Shown piece after piece: positions 25,844 to 35,441 of a stretch of 64,000 bases of DNA (its first letter is position 1; the number at the start of each line of letters is the position of its first letter). Origin of the DNA: an uncultured Maribacter sp. Lineage in GTDB: Bacteria > Bacteroidota > Bacteroidia > Flavobacteriales > Flavobacteriaceae. The translations under genes and the position numbers were made by a program. The DNA is taken from assembly GCA_947504045.1 (NCBI GenBank), contig CANNFY010000002.1, positions 124,001 to 188,000 on the forward strand, written 5' to 3'. Under the pieces are notes generated by a model. The model worked only from the letters and a program-made list of their open reading frames with translations. It was not told the origin of the DNA and did no database searches.

Positions 25844-26860
25844 ATGGTATTTACAGCGAGTCAAATTGCAGGCATTTTAGAAGGGGAAATAGAAGGAGAC
25901 CCTGAAATTGCAGTTCATAAATTAGCCAAAATTGAAGAAGGTGAAAAAGGCTCTCTTACATTTTTAGCTAATCCAAAATATACTTCTCATATATATTCTA
26001 CTAAAGCTTCTGTTACAATAGTAAATAAAGATTTTATTCCTGAGCAAACAATTTCTACTACCTTAATTAAGGTAGAGGATGCTTATGATTCTTTCTCTAA
26101 GTTATTAGAGTATTACAATGAAGTAAAAAATAATAAGCAAGGTATAGAGAATCCTGTTTATATTTCGGACACTGCAAAATATGAAGATGATGTTTATATA
26201 GGTGCTTTTGCATATATAGGAGCTAATGTAATATTGGGTAAAAACGTTAAGATTTACCCTAATGTTTTTATAGGGGACAATGTAACTATTGGCGATAATA
26301 GTTCAATCTTTGCAGGAGCAAAAGTATGTTCAGAATCTATTGTAGGAGAAAATTGTACTATACATAATGGAGCAATTATAGGAGCAGATGGTTTTGGTTT
26401 TGCCCCAAATAAAGATGGCTCTTATAAAAAAATACCACAAACAGGTAATGTTATTTTAGAAAGTAATATTGATGTAGGTGCTGGTACTACTATAGATAGA
26501 GCAACATTAGGTTCTACTATATTACGTAAAGGAGTAAAGTTAGATAACCAAATACAAATTGCACATAATGTGGAAATTGGAGAAAATACAGTAATTGCTG
26601 CCCAAACTGGTGTTGCAGGATCTACAAAAATTGGAAAAAACTGTATGATCGGAGGACAAGTAGGTATTGTTGGGCACATTACTATTGGTGATAATGTAAA
26701 AATACAAGCACAATCTGGTATAGGTAGAAATGTAAAAGATAATGAGGTTTTACAAGGCTCTCCGGCATTAAACTACGGAGATTATAATAAATCTTATGTG
26801 CATTTTAAAAACTTACCAAAAATTGTAAATAGAATAAATCAATTGGAAAAAAAAGAATAG
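25844..26860 (+). CDS. lpxD: UDP-3-O-acylglucosamine N-acyltransferase LpxD
   Basis: 338-aa trimeric left-handed beta-helix acyltransferase, the third step of lipid A synthesis, adding a 3-hydroxyacyl chain to UDP-3-O-acylglucosamine. The N-terminal uridine-binding domain (about 1-95, MVFTASQIAGILEGE) precedes hexapeptide repeats (about 100-320). The catalytic His lies in NQIQIAHNVEIGENTVIAAQTGVAG. I chose ATG 25844 over GTG 25838. It is followed after 8 nt by lpxC/fabZ. Confidence 0.95.
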   Translation: MVFTASQIAGILEGEIEGDPEIAVHKLAKIEEGEKGSLTFLANPKYTSHIYSTKASVTIVNKDFIPEQTISTTLIKVEDAYDSFSKLLEYYNEVKNNKQGIENPVYISDTAKYEDDVYIGAFAYIGANVILGKNVKIYPNVFIGDNVTIGDNSSIFAGAKVCSESIVGENCTIHNGAIIGADGFGFAPNKDGSYKKIPQTGNVILESNIDVGAGTTIDRATLGSTILRKGVKLDNQIQIAHNVEIGENTVIAAQTGVAGSTKIGKNCMIGGQVGIVGHITIGDNVKIQAQSGIGRNVKDNEVLQGSPALNYGDYNKSYVHFKNLPKIVNRINQLEKKE

Positions 26861-26868
26861 TTGTGAAT

Positions 26869-28263
26869 ATGGAACCACAAAAACAAAGAACAATTGGAAA
26901 AGAAGTATCTTTAACTGGAGTAGGTTTACATACTGGTGAAAATGTAACCATTAAATTTATACCTGCAGCCGAAAATCATGGCTATGCTTTTAAACGTGTA
27001 GATTTAGAAGGAGAACCAATAATAGAGGCGGATGCTAATTATGTTGTAAATACACAACGAGGCACAAATTTAGAAAAACACGGAGTAAAAATACAAACCT
27101 CAGAACATGTTTTGGCTGCTTTTGTAGGTCTTGAAATTGATAATGTATTAGTAGAATTAAATGCTCCAGAACCTCCTATAATGGATGGTTCTTCTAAGTT
27201 TTTTGTAGAAGCATTAGAAAAAGCTGGTATTGTAGAACAAGAAGCTCCTCGTGAAGAATACATTGTTAAAGATGTTATTTCTTATAAAGATGAAGCTACA
27301 GGTAGCGAAATTACTATTATACCATCTGATACCTATATGGTAACTACAATGGTAGATTTTGGAACTAAAGTTTTAGGAACACAAAATGCTACTTTAGAAA
27401 AATTAAGCGATTTTAAATCTGAAATAGCAGATGCAAGAACGTTTAGTTTTTTACACGAGTTAGAGGCTTTATTAGAGCACGGGCTAATTAAAGGTGGAGA
27501 CTTAAATAATGCCATAGTTTATGTAGATAAAGAAATATCTGAAGCTACAATGAAAAAATTGCAGAAAGCATTTAATAAAGAAAAGCTTTCAGTAAAACCC
27601 AATGGTATATTAGATAACCTTACTTTACACCAACCAAATGAAGCTGCGAGACATAAATTATTAGATGTTGTAGGAGATTTGGCTTTAGCTGGAACACGAA
27701 TAAGAGGTAAGGTAATTGCAAATAAACCTGGGCATTATGTAAATACACAATTTGCAAAGAAGATTGCAAAAATTATAAAATTAGAAAAGAGGAATAAAGT
27801 TCCTAGTTACGATTTAAATTTACCTCCTTTAATGGATATCCACCAGATAATGGATATGCTACCTCATAGACCTCCTTTCTTGTTAATAGATAGAATATTG
27901 GAGCTTTCTGATACACATGTTGTAGGTATGAAAAATGTTACTATGAACGAACCCTTTTTTGTAGGACATTTTCCTGGAGCTCCTGTAATGCCAGGAGTAT
28001 TACAAGTAGAAGCAATGGCACAAACTGGTGGAATTTTAGTACTAAGTACAGTTCCTGATCCAGAAAATTATCTTACATTTTTTATGAAAATGGATAATGT
28101 AAAATTTAAGCAAAAAGTACTTCCTGGAGACACACTTGTTTTTCATTGTAGTTTAATAACACCAATTAGAAGAGGAATATGCCATATGCAAGCTTATGCT
28201 TATGCTAATAATAAATTGGTTTGTGAAGCAGAATTAATGGCACAAATAGCTAAAAAGAAATAA
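26869..28263 (+). CDS. lpxC/fabZ: Bifunctional LpxC deacetylase / FabZ dehydratase
   Basis: 464-aa fusion. The N-terminal part (about 1-300) is the zinc-dependent UDP-3-O-acyl-GlcNAc deacetylase, the committed step of lipid A synthesis, with zinc ligands in SEHVLAAF and HKLLDVVGDLAL. The C-terminal part (about 315-464) is the hotdog-fold 3-hydroxyacyl-ACP dehydratase FabZ, with LPHRPPFLLIDRI and GHFPGAPVMPGVLQVEAMAQ. Fusing the two couples lipid A and fatty-acid supply and is typical of Bacteroidota. GTG 26863 is an alternative start, but ATG 26869 gives the usual length before the conserved RTIGKEVSLTG. Confidence 0.95.
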   Translation: MEPQKQRTIGKEVSLTGVGLHTGENVTIKFIPAAENHGYAFKRVDLEGEPIIEADANYVVNTQRGTNLEKHGVKIQTSEHVLAAFVGLEIDNVLVELNAPEPPIMDGSSKFFVEALEKAGIVEQEAPREEYIVKDVISYKDEATGSEITIIPSDTYMVTTMVDFGTKVLGTQNATLEKLSDFKSEIADARTFSFLHELEALLEHGLIKGGDLNNAIVYVDKEISEATMKKLQKAFNKEKLSVKPNGILDNLTLHQPNEAARHKLLDVVGDLALAGTRIRGKVIANKPGHYVNTQFAKKIAKIIKLEKRNKVPSYDLNLPPLMDIHQIMDMLPHRPPFLLIDRILELSDTHVVGMKNVTMNEPFFVGHFPGAPVMPGVLQVEAMAQTGGILVLSTVPDPENYLTFFMKMDNVKFKQKVLPGDTLVFHCSLITPIRRGICHMQAYAYANNKLVCEAELMAQIAKKK

Positions 28264-28266
28264 AAA

Positions 28267-29052
28267 ATGAATCAGCCTTTAGCTTATATACATCCTGGAG
28301 CAAAAATTGCTAAAAATGTAGTAGTAGAGCCTTTTACAACAATTCATAATAATGTTACTATTGGTGATGGTACATGGATAGGTTCTAACGTTACCATTAT
28401 GGAAGGAGCAAGAATTGGTAAAAATTGCAATATTTTTCCTGGTGCAGTAATATCAGCTCCACCTCAAGATTTAAAATATGAAGGAGAAGAAACTACAGTT
28501 GTAATAGGAGATAACACTACAATTAGAGAATGTGCTACAATACATAAAGGTACTGCTGACAGAATGAAAACTGTTATTGGTAAAAACTGTTTAATAATGG
28601 CATATTGCCATGTTGCTCATGATTGTTTAGTAGGTAATAATTGTATTTTTTCTAATAATTCAACTCTAGCTGGGCATGTAACTATTGGCGATAATGTAAT
28701 TTTAGCAGGTTTGGTTGCGGTACATCAATTTGTATCAGTTGGGCAACATGCTTTTGTAACTGGTGGTTCTTTAGTACGTAAAGATGTACCTCCTTTTGTA
28801 AAAGCAGCACGTGAGCCACTTTCATATGTAGGAATAAATTCTGTAGGATTAAGAAGAAGAGGAATACCTTCAGAAAAAATTAGAGAAATTCAAAATATAT
28901 ATAGAATATTATATCAGAAGAATTACAATAATACACAAGCAGTTCAAATTCTTGAAGCAGAAATGGAAGCAACTCCAGAACGCGATGAAATTCTTCAATT
29001 TATTAGAGATTCTCAACGTGGAATAATGAAAGGATATTTTAGTAATAATTAA
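28267..29052 (+). CDS. lpxA: UDP-N-acetylglucosamine acyltransferase LpxA
   Basis: 261-aa cytoplasmic trimer that transfers a 3-hydroxyacyl chain to the 3-OH of UDP-GlcNAc, the first step of lipid A synthesis. Hexapeptide repeats fill residues 5-185, with the catalytic His in MAYCHVAHDCLVGNN. The C-terminal helical domain (about 190-261, GLRRRGIPSEKIREIQNIYRILY) is typical of LpxA and separates it from LpxD. It starts 3 nt after lpxC/fabZ, so lpxD, lpxC/fabZ and lpxA form one operon. Confidence 0.95.
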   Translation: MNQPLAYIHPGAKIAKNVVVEPFTTIHNNVTIGDGTWIGSNVTIMEGARIGKNCNIFPGAVISAPPQDLKYEGEETTVVIGDNTTIRECATIHKGTADRMKTVIGKNCLIMAYCHVAHDCLVGNNCIFSNNSTLAGHVTIGDNVILAGLVAVHQFVSVGQHAFVTGGSLVRKDVPPFVKAAREPLSYVGINSVGLRRRGIPSEKIREIQNIYRILYQKNYNNTQAVQILEAEMEATPERDEILQFIRDSQRGIMKGYFSNN

Positions 29053-29126
29053 TTATAAAACAAAAATAAAGTTAATAGATAAGTATTTACAAAAATGTCT
29101 ATTCAACATTAAACAACAATTATAAA

Positions 29127-29693
29127 ATGGCATCTACATCAGATATTAGAAAAGGATTATGTATTAGATATAATAATGATATATATAAAATTATTGAATT
29201 TTTACATGTAAAGCCAGGAAAAGGTCCTGCTTTTGTTAGAACAAAATTAAAAAGTGTTACTACAGGAAAAGTTTTAGATAACACTTTTTCGGCAGGCCAT
29301 AAAATAGAAGACGTTCGTGTAGAAACACGTTCGTACCAATTTTTATATGCAGAAGGAGAAACATTTCATTTTATGAATACAGATGATTATAATCAAATTA
29401 CCCTTCAAGAAAGCTCTTTAGATGCTCCAGGTTTATTAAAAGAAGGTGAGGTTGTAAAAATTATGTTTAATACAGAAGATAGTATGCCTTTATCTGTAGA
29501 AATGCCCGCAAGTGTAATTTTAGAAGTTACCTATACAGAACCTGGTGTAAAAGGAAATACAGCTACAAATGCAACAAAACCTGCAAAAGTAGAAACAGGA
29601 GCAGAGGTAAACGTTCCATTATTTATTAATGAAGGAGACAAAATTAAAGTAGATACTGAGAAAGGTAGTTACATGGAAAGAGTAAAAGAATAG
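29127..29693 (+). CDS. efp: Elongation factor P
   Basis: 188-aa translation factor that relieves ribosome stalling at polyproline. The N-terminal KOW-like domain carries the tip loop PGKGPAFVRTK with Lys32, the residue modified in many bacteria. Two OB domains follow, and the C-terminal signature is FINEGDKIKVDTEKGSYMERVKE. I see no lysyl-modification gene (epmA or earP type) in the window. It lies between the lipid A genes and a second lpxD, 74 nt after lpxA and 10 nt before the paralogue. Confidence 0.96.
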   Translation: MASTSDIRKGLCIRYNNDIYKIIEFLHVKPGKGPAFVRTKLKSVTTGKVLDNTFSAGHKIEDVRVETRSYQFLYAEGETFHFMNTDDYNQITLQESSLDAPGLLKEGEVVKIMFNTEDSMPLSVEMPASVILEVTYTEPGVKGNTATNATKPAKVETGAEVNVPLFINEGDKIKVDTEKGSYMERVKE

Positions 29694-29703
29694 TTTTTTT
29701 ACA

Positions 29704-30636
29704 ATGAAATTTCCTAAATCGTATACTTTAAAAGAAATCTCTCAAATTATTCAGTCAGAATATATTGGGGAAGCTAATTTTTCTATAACTGGTATGAATG
29801 AAATTCATGTTGTAGAAGAAGGAGATATTGTATTTGTAGATCACCCAAAATATTATGATAAAGCATTAAACTCTAAGGCAACTACTATTTTAATAAATAA
29901 GAAAGTTGATTGCCCAGAGGGGAAAGCCTTGTTAATATCAGAAGACCCTTTTCGCGATTTTAATAAACTCACAAAATATTTTAAACCATTTGTACCTGTA
30001 AGTTCTACTATTTCAGAAACTGCAAAAATAGGAGAAGGTACTATTATACAACCTAATACTTTTGTTGGTAATAATGTTGTTATTGGTAAAGATTGTATAA
30101 TACATTCTAATGTTGCTATATATGATAATTGTGTTATAGGTAATAATGTTACCATACATGCAGGTACGGTATTAGGCGCAGATGCTTTTTATTATAAAAA
30201 AAGAGAAGAAGGTTTTGATAAATTACTTTCTGGAGGCAGAGTTGTTTTAGAAGATAACGTGGATATTGGAGCGCTTTGTACTATAGATAAAGGAGTAACA
30301 GGAGATACTACTATAGGAAAAGGAAGCAAATTAGATAACCAAGTACATGTTGGTCATGATACTGTTATTGGCAAAAAATGTTTAATAGCTTCACAAACAG
30401 GAATTGCTGGTTGTGTTATAATAGAAGATGAAGTTACATTATGGGGTCAAGTTGGTACTAATAGTGGTATTACTATTGGTAAAAAAGCAGTTATTATGGG
30501 GCAAACTGGGGTAACAAAATCTGTTTCTGGAGGTAAAAGTTACTTTGGAACTCCAATAGAAGAATCTAGAGAAAAATTAAAACAATTGGCGTACATAAAA
30601 AAGATTCCAGATATAATTAAGAAAATAGATAAATAA
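29704..30636 (+). CDS. Second LpxD-like acyltransferase
   Basis: 310-aa left-handed beta-helix acyltransferase, similar in plan to LpxD: an N-terminal domain (about 1-95) with SYTLKEISQIIQSEYIGE, then hexapeptide repeats. The catalytic-His region here reads NQVHVGHDTVIGKKCLIASQTGIAG, against NQIQIAHNVEIG in the first copy. It ends in a short basic helix. It is 30 residues shorter than the first copy. Whether it acylates lipid A with another chain or a different nucleotide sugar cannot be told from sequence. It follows efp by 10 nt. Confidence 0.85.
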   Translation: MKFPKSYTLKEISQIIQSEYIGEANFSITGMNEIHVVEEGDIVFVDHPKYYDKALNSKATTILINKKVDCPEGKALLISEDPFRDFNKLTKYFKPFVPVSSTISETAKIGEGTIIQPNTFVGNNVVIGKDCIIHSNVAIYDNCVIGNNVTIHAGTVLGADAFYYKKREEGFDKLLSGGRVVLEDNVDIGALCTIDKGVTGDTTIGKGSKLDNQVHVGHDTVIGKKCLIASQTGIAGCVIIEDEVTLWGQVGTNSGITIGKKAVIMGQTGVTKSVSGGKSYFGTPIEESREKLKQLAYIKKIPDIIKKIDK

Positions 30637-30648
30637 AAAGAAGATTAC

Positions 30649-30679
30649 TTTATAATTAATTTACAAACACATATTTTTG
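30649..30679 (+). promoter_or_regulatory. Promoter of sucD
   Basis: TTTA (30649-30652), a 19-nt spacer and TATTTTTG (30672-30679) fit the -33/-7 consensus, 27 nt before the sucD ATG. Confidence 0.55.
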
Positions 30680-30706
30680 TGTAATTCAAAAAAAAGATAA
30701 ATTCAT

Positions 30707-31579
30707 ATGAGTGTTCTAGTTAACAAAGATTCTAAAATAATAGTACAAGGATTTACAGGAAGTGAAGGAACTTTCCATGCCGGACAAATGATTGATTATG
30801 GTACTAACGTTGTTGGTGGTGTAACACCAGGTAAAGGAGGTCAAGAGCACTTAGGTAAGCCAGTTTTTAATACAGTTGTAGAAGCTGTTGAAAAAGTAGG
30901 AGCAGATACTACTATTATTTTTGTGCCGCCAGCTTTTGCTGCTGATGCAATTATGGAAGCTGCAGATGCAGGTATTAAAGTTATTATTACAATTACAGAA
31001 GGTATACCTGTTGCAGACATGGTAAAAGCTTCTAATTATATAAAAAGTAAAGATTGTAGATTAGTTGGTCCTAACTGTCCAGGCGTTATTACTCCAGGAG
31101 AAGCAAAAGTAGGTATTATGCCAGGTTTTGTTTTTAAAGAAGGTAATGTTGGTATTGTTTCTAAATCAGGAACATTAACCTACGAAGCTGCGGATCAAGT
31201 TGTTCGTCAAGGATTAGGAATTACTACTGCAATTGGTATTGGTGGTGATCCAATTATTGGAACAACTACAAAAGAAGCTGTAGAGTTATTAATTAATGAT
31301 GCTGATACAGAGTGTGTAGTAATGATTGGTGAAATTGGAGGACAATTAGAAGCTGATGCTGCACAATGGTATAAAGCAAGCGGAAGTAAAAAGCCAATTG
31401 TTGGTTTTATAGCTGGTGAAACTGCACCTGCAGGAAGAACAATGGGGCACGCTGGTGCTATTGTTGGTGGTAGTGATGATACTGCGCAAGCAAAAAAACG
31501 TATTATGGCAGAATGTGGAATTCATGTAGTTGATTCTCCTGCTGAAATAGGTGTTAAAGTAAAAGAAGTTATGGGTTAG
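30707..31579 (+). CDS. sucD: Succinyl-CoA ligase alpha subunit
   Basis: 290-aa alpha subunit of succinate-CoA ligase, the substrate-level phosphorylation step of the TCA cycle. The CoA-binding N-terminal Rossmann domain has [19 protein letters not shown]. The ligase domain has [20 protein letters not shown], and the phosphohistidine is H248 in [11 protein letters not shown]. The beta subunit gene sucC is not next to it, as is usual in flavobacteria. A promoter and a terminator flank it, so it is monocistronic. Confidence 0.96.
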   Translation: MSVLVNKDSKIIVQGFTGSEGTFHAGQMIDYGTNVVGGVTPGKGGQEHLGKPVFNTVVEAVEKVGADTTIIFVPPAFAADAIMEAADAGIKVIITITEGIPVADMVKASNYIKSKDCRLVGPNCPGVITPGEAKVGIMPGFVFKEGNVGIVSKSGTLTYEAADQVVRQGLGITTAIGIGGDPIIGTTTKEAVELLINDADTECVVMIGEIGGQLEADAAQWYKASGSKKPIVGFIAGETAPAGRTMGHAGAIVGGSDDTAQAKKRIMAECGIHVVDSPAEIGVKVKEVMG

Positions 31580-31608
31580 TATTAAAACCTTATAAATAAT
31601 TTATTATT

Positions 31609-31636
31609 AAAATCCCCAATTTTGGGGATTTTTTTT
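31609..31636 (+). terminator. Terminator after sucD
   Basis: The 10-bp stem AAAATCCCCA / TGGGGATTTT with a 4-nt loop ends in eight T residues, 29 nt after the sucD stop. Confidence 0.9.
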
Positions 31637-31664
31637 ATTTTTAATAGAATTTAAAAAGAATACT

Positions 31665-32189
31665 ATGAAATTTAAATTGTTCTTATTATCGTTTTATTCC
31701 CTTTTTTTATTTAATTGTTCGCAAATAGAAGAACTATTAGAAGAGGAGGAGGAAGTTAATCAGCAAATTGAAGGTTTAGAAGGTGAATGGCAATTAGTTT
31801 CTGTAACAAATAATGAACTTGGACAAGCATTATTTATTGATGAAGACTATAAAATAAATGATTGTGAAGAACCTATGGTTTGTGAGTTTATATCCTCTAG
31901 CAATACTATTAGCGGAAGTTATACAGGTAATGTTATTTTTTGGCCAGAAGAACTTGATTCTTGTAACCCTGAAACATTTGAAGGTTCTTGGAGATGGAAT
32001 AATGATACCGAATTATTGTTTTTAGATATAAATAGTACCTCTTCTGATGAAGGTTATTCTAATAATTTTGCTTTAAGATATTTTCTTGATGTTGATGATG
32101 ATAATTTTGATACAGATATTATAACTTTTACTTTTACTAACGAAAATGAAGGCTCTCAAACCACATATATTTTTGAAAAGATGAATTAA
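31665..32189 (+). CDS. Lipocalin-like lipoprotein
   Basis: 174 aa with a lipoprotein signal (MKFKLFLLSFYSLFLFNC, Cys18). An acidic linker (EELLEEEEEVNQQ) precedes a small beta domain opening with EGEWQLVSVTNNE, the usual start of Bacteroidota lipocalin-like domains. The Ser/Asp-rich strands are consistent with a beta-barrel. It is surface or periplasmic by inference, and no ligand is known. It is flanked by terminators and therefore monocistronic. Confidence 0.72.
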   Translation: MKFKLFLLSFYSLFLFNCSQIEELLEEEEEVNQQIEGLEGEWQLVSVTNNELGQALFIDEDYKINDCEEPMVCEFISSSNTISGSYTGNVIFWPEELDSCNPETFEGSWRWNNDTELLFLDINSTSSDEGYSNNFALRYFLDVDDDNFDTDIITFTFTNENEGSQTTYIFEKMN

Positions 32190-32276
32190 TACTCCGTGTA
32201 TTCATATAATTGCTTTATGTATTACCAAAGTATTTTACATATTTTGTGTTAAAAGTTTCAAAATAATTCTTACATT

Positions 32277-32315
32277 AAATCCATCATTCTTACTTTAGAA
32301 TGATGGATTTTTTTT
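32277..32315 (+). terminator. Terminator after the lipocalin-like gene
   Basis: The 14-bp stem AAATCCATCATTCT / AGAATGATGGATTT with a TACTTT loop is followed by T residues. The rest of the 192-bp gap is AT-rich, with no gene seen. Confidence 0.9.
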
Positions 32316-32381
32316 ACAGTCTATTCTTTGTTATATATTTAAGTAAATTTCTGAATGCTAATTCTTTAACATCTTCTCAAA

Positions 32382-35345
32382 ATGAAAAAAATATTATTTA
32401 GTTCTGCTGTTGCTTTTTTGTTTTTAATATCCTGTAAAACCAATACTAAAGAGCAATATGCCTCTACAATTACAAAAGATGCAAATGGTTTTAGTTATGA
32501 ATCTTTTAAAGACGACCCAACAGGTTTACGTTTATACACCTTAGATAATGGTCTTAAAGTGTATTTAGGTAAAAACTCTGAGGAACCTAAAATACAAACT
32601 CTAATTGCTGTAAGAGCAGGTTCTAAATATGATCCTGAAGATAATACAGGTTTAGCACATTATTTAGAGCACATGGTTTTTAAAGGAACCCATAAAATTG
32701 GAACACAAGATTATGAAAAAGAAAAAGTTTTTTTAAAACAAATTTCAGATTTATATGAAATACATAAAGCAGAAAAAGATTCCATAAAGAAAAAAGAAAT
32801 TTATAAAAAAATAGATTCTATTTCTGTTATAGCTTCTAATGTAACTATTGCCAACGAGTATGATAAAATGGTAGGTTCTTTAGGGGCAGAAGGCACTAAT
32901 GCTTTTACATCTAATGAGCAAACCGTTTACGTTAATAAAATACCTTCTAACGAGGTGGATAAATGGTTAAAAGTAGAAAGTGAGCGTTTTAAAACCTTAG
33001 TGTTGCGTCTTTTTCATACAGAATTGGAAGCTGTTTACGAAGAGTTTAATAGAGGACAAGATAGTGATGGAAGAAAGCAATATTATGCAGTTTTAGAAGG
33101 TCTATACCCTAATCATCCATACGGAACACAAACTACTATTGGTAAGTCTGAGCATTTAAAAAATCCATCTATGGAGGCTATTCATAAGTATTTTAACACC
33201 TATTATGTGCCTAATAATATGGCTGTTATTATGGTTGGCGATATAGATTATGAGGTAACAATTAAAAAAATAAACAACTCTTTTGGTGCTTATGAAAATA
33301 AAGAAGTGGTGCATCCAACTTTTCCAGAAGAGGCTCCAATAGCATCCCCAATAAAAAAAGAAGTTTACGGTCCAACAGCAGAATCTATTTATGTAGCTTT
33401 TAGAACCAAAGGAAAAGGGGATAAGGAAGAGGTAATGGTTACTCTTATAGATTATATGTTGGCTAACTCTAATGCGGGTTTAATAGATTTAAACTTAAAT
33501 CAAAAACAATTGGTACAAAGGGCTTCTTCTTATACTAATTTTTATAATGATTACGGATTTCATTTATTATATGGATCCCCTAAACAAGGGCAAACTTTAG
33601 ATGAAGTAAGAGATTTGTTATTAGAACAAATAGAAAAAATTAAAAAAGGTGAATTTGAAGATTGGTTGTTAGATGCAGTAGTTAATGATCTGCGTTTATC
33701 AAAAATTAAATCTTACGAAAAATCTTCTTCCACAGCTTATGAATATCTAGATGCATTTATTGGTTTTCAAGATTGGAGTAGTAGATTAGGAATGCTAGAT
33801 GAAATGAAAAAAATTACAAAAGAAGAAGTGGTCTCTTTTGCGAATAAAGTTTATGCAAATAATTATGTAGAAGTACATAAAATTAAAGGCGAAGATGCAC
33901 ATATTGTAAAAGTAGATAACCCTGGCATAACTCCTATAAATTTAAATAGAGATAAAGAATCCGATTTTTTAAAAGAATTTAATGCGATAGCTTCCCCAGA
34001 TTTAAAACCTCAATTTATAGATTACAAATCTGCAATAAAAAAAACACAAACAAATAGTGGTTTAGAGGTTGCTTATATAGAAAACCCTAATAATGATATT
34101 TTTAGTCTTAATATTATTTTTGATATGGGTAAAGATAACGACCCAATGGTTTCTTTAGCAGCAGGATATTTAGATTATTTAGGAACAAATACCTACTCTC
34201 CAGAAGAACTAAAGCAAGAATTTTATAAAATAGGCATTTCATATTTTGTTAATACAGCAAACGACAAAACATATGTAGGTATATCTGGGCTTAAAGAAAA
34301 TTTAAATGCCGGGTTAGAGTTATTAGAACATTTATGGACCAATGCAAGTCCGGATCAGGAAACTTATGATAAGTATGTAGATAAAATTTTAAAAGAGAGA
34401 CAAGATTCTAAAACGCAAAAAGGAAATATTTTTTGGAACGGATTAATGAACTATAGCAAATATGGTGAAGACTCTCGTTTACGTGATATATATACTATGT
34501 CTGAGTTACGAGCAATTAGCCCAATTAAATTAGTTGAAAAAATAAAATCACTTAAAGAATATAAACAACGAATATTCTATTATGGTAAGGATCTAGATAA
34601 TGCTATAGCATCTTTAGATAAAAATCATTCTGTAAATGTTAGCGCATTAAAAGATTATCCAGAAAGAAAAGAATATATAGAAAAAAACACTGGAGGTAAT
34701 GTATACTTTGTAGATTATGATATGGTACAAAGTGAGATTCTATTACTTGCTAAAGGAGCGGAGTTTGATGCAAAAAAAATGGCTGTTTCTAGGTTGTTTA
34801 ATACTTATTTCGGAAGTGGTTTATCTTCTATTGTTTTTCAAGAAATTAGAGAGTCTAAATCTTTAGCATATTCTGCATTTTCTAGTTATAGTACCGCAAG
34901 AGAAAAAGGAAATTCTGACTATGTTATGGCATATGTAGGTACACAAGCAAATAAATTACCAGAAGCAGTAGATGCCATGATGGAACTTATGACAAATATG
35001 CCAGAAGCTGAAGAACAATTTAATCAGGCAAAAAAAGCAACTTTAAAAAAGATTGCTGCGCAAAGAATAACTAAGTCTAACATTTTTTGGACTTATGAGT
35101 CTTTAAAAAAAATAGGGTTCGAAAATGATAATAGAGAAGCGCTTTATAATACTATAAAAAGCATGACATTAAACGATTTAAAAACATTTTTTAACACCAA
35201 TATTAAAGGGCAAAATTATAATGTTATGGTAATTGGTAATAAAAAAGATATAGATTTTAATGCGTTAAAAAAACTAGGAGATATAAAAGAAATGGACATT
35301 GATGAAATTTTTAATTTTGAAAAATCATCACCAGTTAAAGGCTAG
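32382..35345 (+). CDS. M16-family zinc peptidase lipoprotein
   Basis: 987 aa. The lipoprotein signal MKKILFSSAVAFLFLISC has Cys18. The N-terminal M16 domain carries the inverted zinc motif HYLEH (93-97), with the third ligand near residue 219 (AVYEEFNRG). The C-terminal M16 half (about 540-980) lacks the motif and should be structural, as in pitrilysin-type clamshell enzymes. It probably degrades peptides in the periplasm or at the outer membrane. It is monocistronic and followed after 96 bp by fabG with its own promoter. Confidence 0.9.
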   Translation: MKKILFSSAVAFLFLISCKTNTKEQYASTITKDANGFSYESFKDDPTGLRLYTLDNGLKVYLGKNSEEPKIQTLIAVRAGSKYDPEDNTGLAHYLEHMVFKGTHKIGTQDYEKEKVFLKQISDLYEIHKAEKDSIKKKEIYKKIDSISVIASNVTIANEYDKMVGSLGAEGTNAFTSNEQTVYVNKIPSNEVDKWLKVESERFKTLVLRLFHTELEAVYEEFNRGQDSDGRKQYYAVLEGLYPNHPYGTQTTIGKSEHLKNPSMEAIHKYFNTYYVPNNMAVIMVGDIDYEVTIKKINNSFGAYENKEVVHPTFPEEAPIASPIKKEVYGPTAESIYVAFRTKGKGDKEEVMVTLIDYMLANSNAGLIDLNLNQKQLVQRASSYTNFYNDYGFHLLYGSPKQGQTLDEVRDLLLEQIEKIKKGEFEDWLLDAVVNDLRLSKIKSYEKSSSTAYEYLDAFIGFQDWSSRLGMLDEMKKITKEEVVSFANKVYANNYVEVHKIKGEDAHIVKVDNPGITPINLNRDKESDFLKEFNAIASPDLKPQFIDYKSAIKKTQTNSGLEVAYIENPNNDIFSLNIIFDMGKDNDPMVSLAAGYLDYLGTNTYSPEELKQEFYKIGISYFVNTANDKTYVGISGLKENLNAGLELLEHLWTNASPDQETYDKYVDKILKERQDSKTQKGNIFWNGLMNYSKYGEDSRLRDIYTMSELRAISPIKLVEKIKSLKEYKQRIFYYGKDLDNAIASLDKNHSVNVSALKDYPERKEYIEKNTGGNVYFVDYDMVQSEILLLAKGAEFDAKKMAVSRLFNTYFGSGLSSIVFQEIRESKSLAYSAFSSYSTAREKGNSDYVMAYVGTQANKLPEAVDAMMELMTNMPEAEEQFNQAKKATLKKIAAQRITKSNIFWTYESLKKIGFENDNREALYNTIKSMTLNDLKTFFNTNIKGQNYNVMVIGNKKDIDFNALKKLGDIKEMDIDEIFNFEKSSPVKG

Positions 35346-35375
35346 TATAATATTTGGTACAAAAGGCTTTTATAA

Positions 35376-35407
35376 TTTATGAAGAGCATTTATAATTGGT
35401 ATATTTG
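35376..35407 (+). promoter_or_regulatory. Promoter of the fabG operon
   Basis: TTTA (35376-35379), a 20-nt spacer and TATATTTG (35400-35407) match the -33/-7 consensus, 34 nt before the fabG ATG. Confidence 0.55.
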
Positions 35408-35441
35408 TTTTACCAACTTTAAAATAATAAATTAAGCTAGT

